Shown: positions 34,833 through 43,609, counted from the first letter of the stretch. The stretch is 64,000 nt of DNA from Bacteroidales bacterium (GCA_014800795.1 JAAVFL010000040.1:1-64000); one strand, 5' to 3'. Notes: generated by a model not told the origin, from the letters alone. Program-made: numbers and translations.

Positions 34833-36119
34833 TCAGAGTCTCGTTATGTTCAGGTTCTTCCATAGCACCTTGATGCCGCCGCCGTCGTGAATCTGGAGGG
34901 CTATGCGTCCCTGGGCGTCGCCGATCTTTTCGTCGTCGAAGTCGGTCATAGGCTCGCCGTTGAGCCATGTCTGCACATGGTCGCCCTCTACACGCACACG
35001 CATGGTGTTCCATTCACCCTCTTTCAGGATATCTTCCTTCTCGTCGGGTATCTGAACGAGCCAACCGCGTCCGTAGCTCTCGTAGATGCCGCCGCTGTCC
35101 TGTCCCTTGGGCGCGACCTCACACTGCCAGCCGTGAACTCTGGCCGGCGGTTCCACGAAGGAGTGGAAGAAGATGCCTGAGTTGCCGTTCGCGAGCTGTT
35201 TGAAGTCAACTGTCAGGTCGAAGTCCTTGTAGTAGGCGTCGGTGGCGAGGTAGCCGTATTCTTTGTCGGGTCCGCTCTCGCATACGAGGTGACCCTCCGG
35301 ATCTACATACCACAGCTCGGTGCCGTATGGTGTCCATCCTGTCAGGTCCTTGCCGTTGAAGAGGCTTTCTGAGGCGCTCTCCTTTTTGGGGAGCTGCTTG
35401 ATCTTGATGTTGCGGAACGATGCGGGATAGCCGTGATCCTGCAGACAGATTACGCCGGTCTCGGCCAGGCCGTACTCGGGAGCCATCTCCCATTTGCCGC
35501 TGTTTTTGCGCCGGAACCAGTCGTCGGTCCACGCTTCGAATTCAAGAATCTTTTGGCCGTTGAGCCAATGCTCCACATGGCCGTTGTCGAATACGATGCG
35601 CGAGTTGTTCCATTCACCCTGCGGGTTTACGAACATCGAATCGGGCTCGGGAAGGTGCATCGCGTAGTCAACTCCGAGGCGTTGCCAGGGCTCGAGCTTT
35701 GTGGGGGCGTTGGTGGCCTCCCATCCGTCATTGTCGATCAGCTGATATTCCGGCCCGGTCACATATGGTACGGGGAAATACGGGTCTTCCACCACATGGT
35801 AGAGCATACCGGAGTTGCCGCCGTAGGATAGTTTCCAGTCCCAGTCGAGAATGAAGTTGTCGAATTTGCGGTCGGTCACGATGTAGCCCGAGAGGTCGCT
35901 GCCGTCGCCGTTTGCCTGAATGCAACCGTCTACAACATGCCATGGCTGTGTGAGCGAATCTCCGTTGTAGTCTTTCCATCCGGCGAGTGTCTCACCGTCG
36001 AACAGAAGTTCCCATCCGTCGGCAATCTCTTTCGCTGTAAGGGTGTTGTGAGCCTTTTCTGTAGAGCATGAGGCTATGCCTGCGGCCACCGCAATGCATA
36101 GCGGAAATAGTTTTTTCAT
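34833..36119 (-). CDS. Lipoprotein with two DUF1080 domains (3-keto-glycoside hydrolase-like)
   Basis: The 428-residue protein has a lipoprotein signal with lipobox IASC (Cys18). It holds two DUF1080 domains in tandem, starting ADGWELLFDG (about 33) and SLFNGKDLTGW (about 240). Each has the concanavalin-like pattern with NSGMLYHVVED or NSGIFFHSFVE. It is likely anchored in an outer or inner membrane and acts on 3-keto-glycosides made by the neighbouring oxidoreductases. It is the first gene of the operon. A palindrome and -7 box precede it. Confidence 0.88.
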   Translation of the reverse strand: MKKLFPLCIAVAAGIASCSTEKAHNTLTAKEIADGWELLFDGETLAGWKDYNGDSLTQPWHVVDGCIQANGDGSDLSGYIVTDRKFDNFILDWDWKLSYGGNSGMLYHVVEDPYFPVPYVTGPEYQLIDNDGWEATNAPTKLEPWQRLGVDYAMHLPEPDSMFVNPQGEWNNSRIVFDNGHVEHWLNGQKILEFEAWTDDWFRRKNSGKWEMAPEYGLAETGVICLQDHGYPASFRNIKIKQLPKKESASESLFNGKDLTGWTPYGTELWYVDPEGHLVCESGPDKEYGYLATDAYYKDFDLTVDFKQLANGNSGIFFHSFVEPPARVHGWQCEVAPKGQDSGGIYESYGRGWLVQIPDEKEDILKEGEWNTMRVRVEGDHVQTWLNGEPMTDFDDEKIGDAQGRIALQIHDGGGIKVLWKNLNITRL

Positions 36120-36160
36120 TGGAGTATGATTTAAGGTATCTTTTTATTTGCCAACTGTGA

Positions 36161-36187
36161 TGCATTCGCAATGCACTTGCAAATGTA
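36161..36187 (-). promoter_or_regulatory. Possible promoter and operator of the DUF1080/Gfo-Idh operon
   Basis: TACATTTG (36180-36187, minus strand) fits TAnnTTTG, although no TTG lies at 19-21 bases. Immediately downstream, at the predicted transcription start, is the palindrome TGCATT-CGC-AATGCA (36161-36175). A repressor bound there would block initiation, so a sugar-responsive regulator is plausible. Confidence 0.4.
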
Positions 36188-36251
36188 GCATATTTTTCGC
36201 AAGAATCCCGCTCATGCGGCTGAAAAAAATCAAAAGTGCCGCTTCATGCGG

Positions 36252-37205
36252 TCACTTGCCTGTGGCAGTGATATGGAAGCAAGCCTGTTTGCGCTCATAT
36301 TTCACATGGCAGCGCCCCTGCTGACGCATGGCGTACACCACTTCGCCGAGTAGATTTTTCATATCTTCCTGGGTGCGTACGGGGCCTCGTGTGGAGTCGC
36401 AGATGAACTTGGAGTAGCTGATGTCGAATGTGGTGCCGTACATATGGGCGGAGGTATCAGTGGCGTTGATATTACTGCGGCGCAGACGCTTCACGAGGCT
36501 CGGAGAGCGCAATACGCTGGTCACTTTTATGCGGTAGTCTCCTCCTCCGCGTGCCTGAAGCGAGTCGCGGAAAGCTGTTCCGATATCGGTAAGCAGCCGG
36601 TGTGCTTCCGGCACAAGGTAGGGTAGCGAATGGGTCAGTTCGTCGAGATAGTAGGCCTCGCAGCTTTGCAGACGTTCCATCGAGGCACCTGCGTCCCAGG
36701 CCTCACGCAGAGTATTGAATGGCTTGATACCGGCCGAGCGTGCCGAAGCAAGATGAATGTAATTGCTGTCGTTGAACACTTTTGCAAGCGTGCCTCCCAG
36801 ATAGTTTATCTTCATCTTCACTCCTCCCGGTGGCATCGAGCCGAGGTGACGCTCATAAGGGTTCGATGCGCGCGTTGCCCCGGCCGGCGCCAGAAGCGCA
36901 AGCAGGTCTGATGTTGCCTCAGGTTTCTTATCCTCAGGATTTTCCTTCTTTTTTTTCTCGATGTTTTCCTTCTGTTCGACCTCTTTCGTTTCCGGCACAG
37001 CTGTGTCGGCCTTTGCCGTCAGTTCCGCAACAGGCGGAGCTGAAGCGGCAGGAAGCGGAATCTCTGCCGCCTCATACATCTCTGCTTCATCCTCCTCAAT
37101 CACGGCTCCGGCCGAATCGCCCCGGCCGCCGAACGATACCCACAACACCAGCAGAACCCCCAGGCCGCACATCACCTGAAGCGTACGTTTTTTTATCTCA
37201 TCCAT
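36252..37205 (-). CDS. DUF5715-like protein with LAS-type (M15) peptidase motif
   Basis: The 317-residue protein has an N-terminal membrane anchor (about 9-26), a low-complexity Glu/Lys/Ala/Pro linker (about 37-115) and a C-terminal domain. This domain carries SAHMYGTTFDIS with His254-x6-Asp261 and a final CFHIT (His311), the spacing of the zinc ligands in LAS-type murein peptidases (M15, VanY, MepA). It may trim peptidoglycan peptides in the periplasm. Its ATG overlaps the end of the phosphatase gene. The DUF5715 name is from memory of the family. Confidence 0.75.
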   Translation of the reverse strand: MDEIKKRTLQVMCGLGVLLVLWVSFGGRGDSAGAVIEEDEAEMYEAAEIPLPAASAPPVAELTAKADTAVPETKEVEQKENIEKKKKENPEDKKPEATSDLLALLAPAGATRASNPYERHLGSMPPGGVKMKINYLGGTLAKVFNDSNYIHLASARSAGIKPFNTLREAWDAGASMERLQSCEAYYLDELTHSLPYLVPEAHRLLTDIGTAFRDSLQARGGGDYRIKVTSVLRSPSLVKRLRRSNINATDTSAHMYGTTFDISYSKFICDSTRGPVRTQEDMKNLLGEVVYAMRQQGRCHVKYERKQACFHITATGK

Positions 37206-37758
37206 TTGTCACACAGTTATAAAGATTGGCGATAGCTCCCTGAAGCAGGTCGAGTACAAGCTCGAACCCCTCCGCCCCCTCATAATAAGGGTCGGGAACG
37301 TAGTCGTAGCGTGTCGCATGGCTGAAAAATTCAGCCATACCTGCAATCTTCTCCTCGGCCTCGGCTGTTGGGGCCACAGCGCGGAGATTGCGCAGATTCT
37401 GAGCATCCATCCCTATAATGATATCGAAATCGTCGAAATCTGACGGGCGCACCTGTCGGCAGCGGTGGGTAAGCTCGTAGCCGCGGCGGCGGGCATGAAT
37501 GCGCATGCGCTTGTCGGGAAGATCGCCGATATGGTAGTTGCCGGTTCCGGCGGAGTCTATCACCCATCGCGCGCCATCGCCGTGAGCTGCTATCTCGCCC
37601 AGCATCACCCCCTCAGCGGCCGGCGACCGGCATATATTCCCCAGGCAAACAAACAAAACTCTCACCGGTTTTCCACCGGCATAGCGCTCACGCATATTTT
37701 TAACCAGACGTTCTGCCCTGGGGGAAATACCCCCTGAAACGCCGCTATATTCTTCCAT
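37198..37758 (-). CDS. Low-molecular-weight protein-tyrosine-phosphatase
   Basis: The 186-residue enzyme has the signature loop VCLGNICRS (C-x5-R, about residues 37-45) and the general-acid loop VPDPYYEG near the C-terminus. Such phosphatases often regulate BY-kinases of capsule export, but none is encoded here. About 30 extra residues precede the catalytic domain, and a start at 37695 would remove 21 of them. Its stop codon overlaps the start of the DUF5715-like gene by 8 bases, so the two are translated together. Confidence 0.92.
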   Translation of the reverse strand: MEEYSGVSGGISPRAERLVKNMRERYAGGKPVRVLFVCLGNICRSPAAEGVMLGEIAAHGDGARWVIDSAGTGNYHIGDLPDKRMRIHARRRGYELTHRCRQVRPSDFDDFDIIIGMDAQNLRNLRAVAPTAEAEEKIAGMAEFFSHATRYDYVPDPYYEGAEGFELVLDLLQGAIANLYNCVTNG

Positions 37759-37787
37759 ATTAAATCTGTATTCTTTATTTCAGTCTG

Positions 37788-37795
37788 CAAATTTA
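37788..37795 (-). promoter_or_regulatory. -7 promoter element for the phosphatase gene
   Basis: TAAATTTG on the minus strand fits TAnnTTTG, about 30 bases before the start codon. No clear -33 TTG is seen at the usual distance. Confidence 0.45.
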
Positions 37796-38097
37796 GTTCA
37801 AATCCTCCATATTTCCCTCCGTCACATATGGTTGTAAACATTATTTAAGGAAGCTCTTGAGTGAATTAAGTCTGTTTGCTGTAATCGTACTACCACTGCG
37901 GTAAGCCACGAATGTCTTCACCCCCCCCTCAGAAGTTATAACTGCGGTAAAATGTTGAAAAAGTAGATGTGTTTTTATCAGTAGGATTAATCGAAAAAAA
38001 ATTTTAAATATTTTTTTGAAAACTTTTGCATTACTCAAAAAAAGCCTTAACTTGCGGCCGAAACCAAACGGGAACTAACCAACTAAAATATAATATC
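37796..38097. other. AT-rich intergenic region
   Basis: The region is AT-rich, with an eight-cytosine run near 37921-37928 and several A/T homopolymers near 37994-38045. The last 60 bases before 38098 look like an A-rich Bacteroidetes leader. No full promoter match or convincing gene is present. A 65-codon minus-strand open frame (37841-38038) lacks recognisable features. Confidence 0.5.
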
Positions 38098-38247
38098 ATG
38101 AAAAAAGCAACTCTTATTCTAATCTCAGCACTTCTTGCGATGGTCTCCGCTTACGCACAGGTTAGCTATGCCCTTTCGCTCGCTGACGGCGAGAAGTTCC
38201 CGAACTCCGTTCCACATCCGGTAATCCGCTCGGAAAAGGTAAAATAA
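38098..38247 (+). CDS. Small secreted peptide, 49 residues, unknown function
   Basis: The frame encodes a clear signal peptide (MKKATLILISALLAMVSAYA, cleavage after AYA) and a mature part of only 29 residues starting QVSYALSLADGEKFPNS. The upstream A-rich leader and the ATG context are typical of expressed Bacteroidetes genes. I do not recognise a family. It could be a secreted microprotein or the 5' stump of a longer surface-protein gene that has decayed. A 40-codon open stretch in another frame (38280-38404) would fit such decay. Confidence 0.55.
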   Translation: MKKATLILISALLAMVSAYAQVSYALSLADGEKFPNSVPHPVIRSEKVK

Positions 38248-38449
38248 GTAAGTTGTGAAAATTAGTTTATATTATCCGTGAGCATCCTTCCAGTCGGATT
38301 TTGCTCGAAGATTAAGGATCGTATCGAACTACACAACTGAAGATGGGAGTAAAAGTCTGCGAAAGGATGCCAGGTATTATGTAAAGTCCATGTATACACA
38401 TTAGACGTGATAATTTCCATGACTTACTTATATAAAATATTGTATTTCT

Positions 38450-39574
38450 ATGAAATGGGTTAATAATATATTGTTCCTTCTGCCTTTTTATGCGTGGGGA
38501 ATTTGTGGAGATGACGTGATTACAATCGACGGATATGCAATGCAGTTGTATGCGGAGGACACTCCCCACGCTACAATTATGGGAGTAGCTGATAACAAGC
38601 TTGATGAAGCAAGAGAAAGCCGACATCTGGTGATCCCTGATAAAGTGGTCTATGAAGATACGGAGTATTATATTACTGCGATCGGAAGCAGTGTGTTTCA
38701 AGATAAGAATCTTGAAATTATTGAGGAACTTACTCTTCCTGAACGGCTTCAGATGATATTCGGCAAAAATTTTTATGAGATGCCTGCTCTGAAAAAATTA
38801 AATTCGGGCAACATGGTTACTTCAATCAGTTCCGATAATTTCTCGGATATGCCATTTTTGGAAGAGATCAATATCCCTGATGTCGACCTTATAACGACAG
38901 GTACTTTATGCAATATCGGTATAAGCACTCTGCGCCTTGAAAAATGCAGAGGCACGCTAAGCGGGGCTATATATGCAAATTTTAATGGCAATAGTTGGCG
39001 ACAGAGAGGAACTGCATGCTCATATATGCCGAATCTGACTGAACTGGATCTCGGTTCAATAGTAACGATTAATGACGATTCGTTCAATAATCTTTCCAAA
39101 TTGCCATCCATTACTATTCCATCTTCTTGCGAACTTCTTGGAGCATATACGTTTTCAGCAATGGAGAGTCTGACAGAAGTTACATTTGCTTCAAGAAGTG
39201 GAAAGTCCATCTCGATTTCTGAGCAGACATTTTCAGACTGTCCGAAATTGAAAGATATATATGTCGGAGATGCCGTTCCCTTTTCTGTAATTTATGATAG
39301 TAGTGCTACATACGAAATCGGTGAACTACTTGATGTTGAAAATGTCACTCTTCATGTTCCCGCCGGTGCGAAGGAAGCGTATGCGGCTGATTCATATTGG
39401 GGCCGGTTCGGCACGATTGTGGATGATGGTGCCGGAGTGGATGAAATCGGTGCGGACAGCGGCAACGTTCCGGCTGAATACTTCACCCTTCAGGGAGTGC
39501 GCGTGGACAATCCCGCGGCAGGCATCTACATCCGTCGCTCCGGAAGCTCGGTTCAGAAAGTGGTCATACCCTGA
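38450..39574 (+). CDS. BspA-like leucine-rich repeat surface protein
   Basis: The 374-residue protein has a signal peptide (about 1-20), then leucine-rich repeats of the BspA type (about 60-285; units such as LTEVTFASRSGKSISISEQTF and ITIPSSCELLGAYTFSAM). It ends in a module reading EYFTLQGVRVDNPAAGIYIR with KVVIP as the last residues, a C-terminal form common on secreted proteins of Muribaculaceae and Prevotella. It probably acts in adhesion or host interaction. The gene is much more AT-rich than its neighbours, apart from the last 200 bases, which suggests transfer or recombination of the repeat part. Confidence 0.85.
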   Translation: MKWVNNILFLLPFYAWGICGDDVITIDGYAMQLYAEDTPHATIMGVADNKLDEARESRHLVIPDKVVYEDTEYYITAIGSSVFQDKNLEIIEELTLPERLQMIFGKNFYEMPALKKLNSGNMVTSISSDNFSDMPFLEEINIPDVDLITTGTLCNIGISTLRLEKCRGTLSGAIYANFNGNSWRQRGTACSYMPNLTELDLGSIVTINDDSFNNLSKLPSITIPSSCELLGAYTFSAMESLTEVTFASRSGKSISISEQTFSDCPKLKDIYVGDAVPFSVIYDSSATYEIGELLDVENVTLHVPAGAKEAYAADSYWGRFGTIVDDGAGVDEIGADSGNVPAEYFTLQGVRVDNPAAGIYIRRSGSSVQKVVIP

Positions 39575-39594
39575 AAAATTATTAAGTAATTCTT

Positions 39595-39640
39595 ATCCGG
39601 TTCCACTTTGGCACTCGGATACGCCAAAGTGGAGCCGGAT
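39595..39640 (+). terminator. Long hairpin after the BspA-like gene
   Basis: ATCCGG-T-TCCACTTTGGC pairs with GCCAAAGTGGA-G-CCGGAT, giving 17 base pairs and one mismatch around a 10-base loop. It lies 20 bases after the stop codon. No T-run follows, so it may act as a weak terminator or as a 3' stability element. Confidence 0.6.
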
Positions 39641-40001
39641 GTGAGTCTGATCTGATCGGGACGCATATCATGGTGATCTATATGGAGTTTATGTCTGATC
39701 TGCGGCGGCTAGCTACGTTTCCGCACTGCTTCGGACAACGGTCTGCCCGATGGTACTGTAGCGGTTTTCTCCTCTTCAGGCATATGTGTGGGGGGAGCTG
39801 CCGCTGCTGAAGCGAATCTTTCCTCTCTGGCTTCCGGAGTATATGTCGTTACATGGCAGTTGGGTCAGGCACGAGGCTCGTGCAAACTTGCAATCGGTAA
39901 TTGAGGCTATTTGTATAAATCTAATAAGCTGCTCAGGTGTGGCGTAATGGTTGCGACGGGGGTGTGGAGATTTTATCAATGATAAATTGCGGGGGAGGGG
40001 G
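39641..40001. other. Intergenic region without a recognised gene
   Basis: No start-stop frame with gene-like features, tRNA or repeat was seen. Short open frames on the minus strand overlap the promoter of the next gene. The composition is near that of the flanking genes. Confidence 0.5.
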
Positions 40002-40031
40002 TTGAAATATGCGGAATGTTTGCTATCTTTG
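40002..40031 (+). promoter_or_regulatory. Consensus promoter of the Na/Pi cotransporter operon
   Basis: TTG is followed after exactly 19 bases by TATCTTTG. The predicted start site lies about 45 bases before the ATG at 40082. GGTGAG and CTCACC could form a small hairpin in the leader. Confidence 0.75.
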
Positions 40032-40081
40032 CTCCCGGTTAGGTGAGCCGCAGCAAACCTTCTCCTCACCGGCTATTGCAA

Positions 40082-41920
40082 ATGAATTATTCTATATTGG
40101 ATTTCTTGGGGCTCTTAGGAGCTGTCGGCCTCTTCCTGTACGGAATGAAGGTGATGAGTGAAGGATTGCAGAAAGCCGCCGGCGACCGGCTTCGCAATAT
40201 CCTGTCGGCAATGACGCGCAACCGTTTCACGGGCACGGTGACAGGTTTCTTCATCACCGCTCTTATCCAGAGCTCGTCGGCATCGACGGTGATGGTGGTG
40301 AGCTTCGTGAATGCCGGTCTGATGACGCTGGCTCAGTCGATGGCGGTGATAATGGGTGCCAATGTGGGTACCACTTTTACGGCCTGGGTGATAGCGCTGT
40401 TCGGATTCAAGGTCGACATATCGGCTTTCGCGCTTCCGCTTATCGGACTGGCGATTCCTTTGCTCTTCTCGAGCAAAGGGCGCACAAAGTCGATAGGTGA
40501 ATTCACAATCGGCTTCGCTTTCCTGTTCATGGGGCTGGATATGATCAGCAAATACGTTCCTGATCTCCAGAGCAATCCTGAAATGTTTGCCTTCCTCCAG
40601 CGCTACGCCTCCATGGGCTTCGGCTCCGTGTTGATATTCTGTCTGGTAGGTGTGCTGGTGACGATGATAATCCAGTCGTCGGCCGCTATGTTCGCCATCA
40701 CTCTTATAATGTGTTCGAAGGGCTGGATAACGTTCGATCTGGCCTGTGCGCTCGTGCTTGGCTCGAATATCGGTACTACGGTGACGCCGCTTCTGGCATC
40801 CATGAGCGGTAATGTGGCGGCGAAACGCACCGCTATGGGTCACCTTCTTTTCAATCTTTTCGGCACCCTGTGGGTTCTGGCGGTGTTCTTCCCGTTCGTA
40901 AATCTCAATTCATGGATAACGGAAGAGATCGGTCAGGGAGATCCTACGGCGCTCTACCGCTATGTGAGCGACCTGCAGGTTCAGCATCCCGACATATATA
41001 ACCAGTTGTATGCCAACTCGCTTCCGACCGATCCCGATGTTGTTCTGCATCATCGTAGTGTGGTGAGCCAGATGCAGGTAAGTGTGTCGTTCGGTCTGTC
41101 TATGTTCCATACGGTGTTCAATCTCATCAACCTGTCGATAATGATATGGCTGACGAACGTATATGTGAAGATCGTGGAATTCCTTATTCCGGCAAAGCAT
41201 CAGGGCGACGACGAGTTTCAGCTCAAATTTATTTCCGGCGGTATTCTGAGCGCATCCGAGCTGAATATCAGTCAGGCTGAAAAGGAGATGCATGTATTTG
41301 CCGAACGGGTATGCCGGATGCTTCCGATGGCTAAGGAGCTGGTTCATACCAAGGGGGGCAGCGATGATTTCAACCGCATATATTCACGCCTCGAGAAGTA
41401 TGAGGAAATTTCAGACCGGATGGAACTTGAGATAGCCAACTATCTGAACCGCTGTGCCGAGGGACGTCTGTCGAACGAATCGAAGCGCCGTATATCCGCG
41501 ATGCTTTCGATCGATTCCGAAATAGAGAGTATCGCCGACACAATGCTCGGCATCGGTAAGATACTTCTGCGGAAACAGCAGAGCAACGTTCATTTCAACG
41601 ACGAGATATATGCTAATATCGATGTGATGTTCGGCTATCTCGATAAGGCCATGAGCGGTATGGTGAAGATATTGAGCAATCTCGAGAATGTCGACGAACA
41701 CGATATAATCACCGCCTACAACCATGAGCGCGAGATAAACAACCTGCGCAACCAGCTCCGCACTGCCAATGTGGCGAGCATCAACGACCGCCATTACGAA
41801 TATCAGAGCGGAATATATTACATGGATATCGTAAGCACCCTTGAGAAGAGCGGCGATTACATAATTAATGTCGTGGATACGATCCGCGACGAATTCAGAA
41901 GTGCAAAAGCAAATAAATGA
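40082..41920 (+). CDS. Na/Pi cotransporter family protein with PhoU-like domain
   Basis: This membrane transporter of 612 residues has the two inverted QSS repeats of the NptA/PNaS family: ALIQSSSASTVMVV (about 58-71) and TMIIQSSAAMFAITL (about 200-214). A cytoplasmic PhoU-like helical domain (about 400-610) follows. It probably imports phosphate with sodium. The start MNYSILDFLGLLG at 40082 is chosen: an in-frame ATG at 40043 lies almost at the predicted transcription start. Its stop overlaps the DUF4271 start (ATGA). Confidence 0.93.
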   Translation: MNYSILDFLGLLGAVGLFLYGMKVMSEGLQKAAGDRLRNILSAMTRNRFTGTVTGFFITALIQSSSASTVMVVSFVNAGLMTLAQSMAVIMGANVGTTFTAWVIALFGFKVDISAFALPLIGLAIPLLFSSKGRTKSIGEFTIGFAFLFMGLDMISKYVPDLQSNPEMFAFLQRYASMGFGSVLIFCLVGVLVTMIIQSSAAMFAITLIMCSKGWITFDLACALVLGSNIGTTVTPLLASMSGNVAAKRTAMGHLLFNLFGTLWVLAVFFPFVNLNSWITEEIGQGDPTALYRYVSDLQVQHPDIYNQLYANSLPTDPDVVLHHRSVVSQMQVSVSFGLSMFHTVFNLINLSIMIWLTNVYVKIVEFLIPAKHQGDDEFQLKFISGGILSASELNISQAEKEMHVFAERVCRMLPMAKELVHTKGGSDDFNRIYSRLEKYEEISDRMELEIANYLNRCAEGRLSNESKRRISAMLSIDSEIESIADTMLGIGKILLRKQQSNVHFNDEIYANIDVMFGYLDKAMSGMVKILSNLENVDEHDIITAYNHEREINNLRNQLRTANVASINDRHYEYQSGIYYMDIVSTLEKSGDYIINVVDTIRDEFRSAKANK

Positions 41921-42699
41921 TATCGCCGTTCCGACAGGTATCGCATGAAGCGGACGCGCCTGTATCGGCATCGGACCGCGAACTGTATGTCAGCCATCCA
42001 CCTGCCTGGCAAAGCGGTGTGGCAGGGGTGGCGCGCCCGCATACTCCTGCCAACGACAGCGGTGTGATAGCCATACTGGTGGCTGTGATGGTGCTTATCG
42101 GACTCAATATGCGCCATGTGCGTCGCATATTCCGATCGATGTCTCAGGATCTGCTGTCGGTGCGCCGGCGCGCGAACGTGTTCGACGAGCATACGGCCAG
42201 CGAAACCCGGGTGAATGTGTTGCAGTTGCTTCAGCTGTGGGTCTACGAGGGGTTGTTGCTTATGATGTGGCTATGGCGTCCGTCTGCCGGAGAAAGTGTC
42301 GGTTTCATAGCAGTCAGGGTAGGCCTGATGGTAGGGCTGTGTGTAGGGCTATATCTGTTTCAGTTCGCTTCCTGCGCCACGCTGGGATATGTGTTCACCG
42401 ATCAGGTAGGTGCCACTCTGCTGAGGCGCGGTCTGCTCTCGTCGCAGATACTTCTGGGCTGGCTCCTGATACTTCCGGCTCTCGTGGCGTTGTTCTATCC
42501 GGGGATAGCTATATATATGCTTCTCGTGGCCGCTGCGCTCTATATAGGCTGCCGCATATGCTATATTTCCAAAGGTTTTAGAATTTTTTACCATAATTTT
42601 CCCTCTTTGCTCTATTTTATTTTGTACCTTTGCGCCCTAGAAATTATTCCGGTCATTATCACTTGCCGTCTGGCAATGGAAATATGTGTAAAAAGCTGA
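41917..42699 (+). CDS. DUF4271 family membrane protein
   Basis: The 260-residue protein has about six membrane helices (about 48-64, 105-120, 129-150, 168-190, 192-212 and 225-255) and a polar N-terminus. The family is confined to Bacteroidetes, has no known function and is commonly found directly upstream of the uroporphyrinogen-III synthase gene, as here. It overlaps the transporter gene by 4 bases. A -7 box for the next gene lies inside its last third. Confidence 0.85.
   Translation: MISPFRQVSHEADAPVSASDRELYVSHPPAWQSGVAGVARPHTPANDSGVIAILVAVMVLIGLNMRHVRRIFRSMSQDLLSVRRRANVFDEHTASETRVNVLQLLQLWVYEGLLLMMWLWRPSAGESVGFIAVRVGLMVGLCVGLYLFQFASCATLGYVFTDQVGATLLRRGLLSSQILLGWLLILPALVALFYPGIAIYMLLVAAALYIGCRICYISKGFRIFYHNFPSLLYFILYLCALEIIPVIITCRLAMEICVKS
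42625..42632 (+). promoter_or_regulatory. -7 promoter element inside DUF4271 for hemD
   Basis: TACCTTTG fits TAnnTTTG and is followed by GCGCCC, a context also seen at the aminotransferase promoter. No TTG lies at 19 bases (TTTG is at 15). It is 157 bases before the hemD start, so it would give a long leader. Confidence 0.4.
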
Positions 42700-42788
42700 T
42701 GAGCGCCCTTTGGCGTCTATCTCGTTCTTTGTCTATATATGATCCGGTATTATTTTGAAAATCATCGGTTTAATTAGCCTAAGAAAAC

Positions 42789-43550
42789 GTGAAAGTAAAG
42801 AAGATACTTGTATCTCAGCCCCGTCCGGCTTCTGAAAAATCGCCATATTTCGACATAGCCGCGCGCTATGGTGTGGATGTGGTTTTCCGTCCGTTCATCA
42901 AAGTGGAAGGTCTTTCAAGCCGCGAGTTCCGTCAGCAGAAAATCAATATCGCAGATTTTACAGCGGTGATCTTTACTGCCCGCACGGCCATTGACCATTT
43001 CTTCCGCCTCTGCGAGGAGATGCGCATCACGATTCCCGATACAATGAAGTATTTCTGTACCTCAGAGTCGATTGCCCTTTATCTGCAGAAGTATATCGTT
43101 TATCGCAAGCGTAAGATTTTCTATGGTGCTACCGGTAAATTCGATGACTTGCTCCCGTCGCTTAGCAAACACAACAAGGATAAATTCCTGTATGTGGTAA
43201 GTGATGTGCATAAGGACGATGTGAACGCTTCGATTCTCGACCGTGCGAAGGTAAATTATGTCAAAGCTGTAATGTATCGTACGGTGAGCAACGATTTCGC
43301 TACCGACGAGCCCTTTGACTATGATATGCTTCTTTTCTTTTCGCCCGCCGGAATCGACTCCCTGCTGAAGAACTTCCCCGATTTCAAACAAGGTGATATA
43401 CAGATAGGATGTTTCGGCGCTGCTACGGCAAAAGCTGTTGCCGACGCGGGTCTTCGTCTTGATCTTGAGGCTCCGAACCCTAAGGCCCCGTCGATTACCG
43501 CCGCCCTCGATCTCTTCCTGAAAGAGCATATGGTGCAGGCAGACGCGTGA
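42789..43550 (+). CDS. hemD: Uroporphyrinogen-III synthase HemD
   Basis: HemD closes hydroxymethylbilane to uroporphyrinogen III in tetrapyrrole synthesis. The 253-residue sequence starts MKVKKILVSQPRPA and contains TAVIFTARTAIDHFF, YVVSDVHKDDV and DMLLFFSPAGIDSLL, the two-domain pattern of the family. The start codon is GTG, and no better ATG is near. Conservation in HemD is low, but the setting between DUF4271 and rnpA supports the call. Confidence 0.88.
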   Translation: MKVKKILVSQPRPASEKSPYFDIAARYGVDVVFRPFIKVEGLSSREFRQQKINIADFTAVIFTARTAIDHFFRLCEEMRITIPDTMKYFCTSESIALYLQKYIVYRKRKIFYGATGKFDDLLPSLSKHNKDKFLYVVSDVHKDDVNASILDRAKVNYVKAVMYRTVSNDFATDEPFDYDMLLFFSPAGIDSLLKNFPDFKQGDIQIGCFGAATAKAVADAGLRLDLEAPNPKAPSITAALDLFLKEHMVQADA

Positions 43551-43609
43551 CCCGCCCATCCGATTATCCCTGAAATTTATTCCTGAAAGCTATAAATATC
43601 TCACAGCCA

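Noticed and set aside
37841..38038. Minus-strand 65-codon frame in the AT-rich island
   Set aside because: Composed of Lys/Ile/Phe-rich translation of homopolymers, with no start context or similarity; probably chance.
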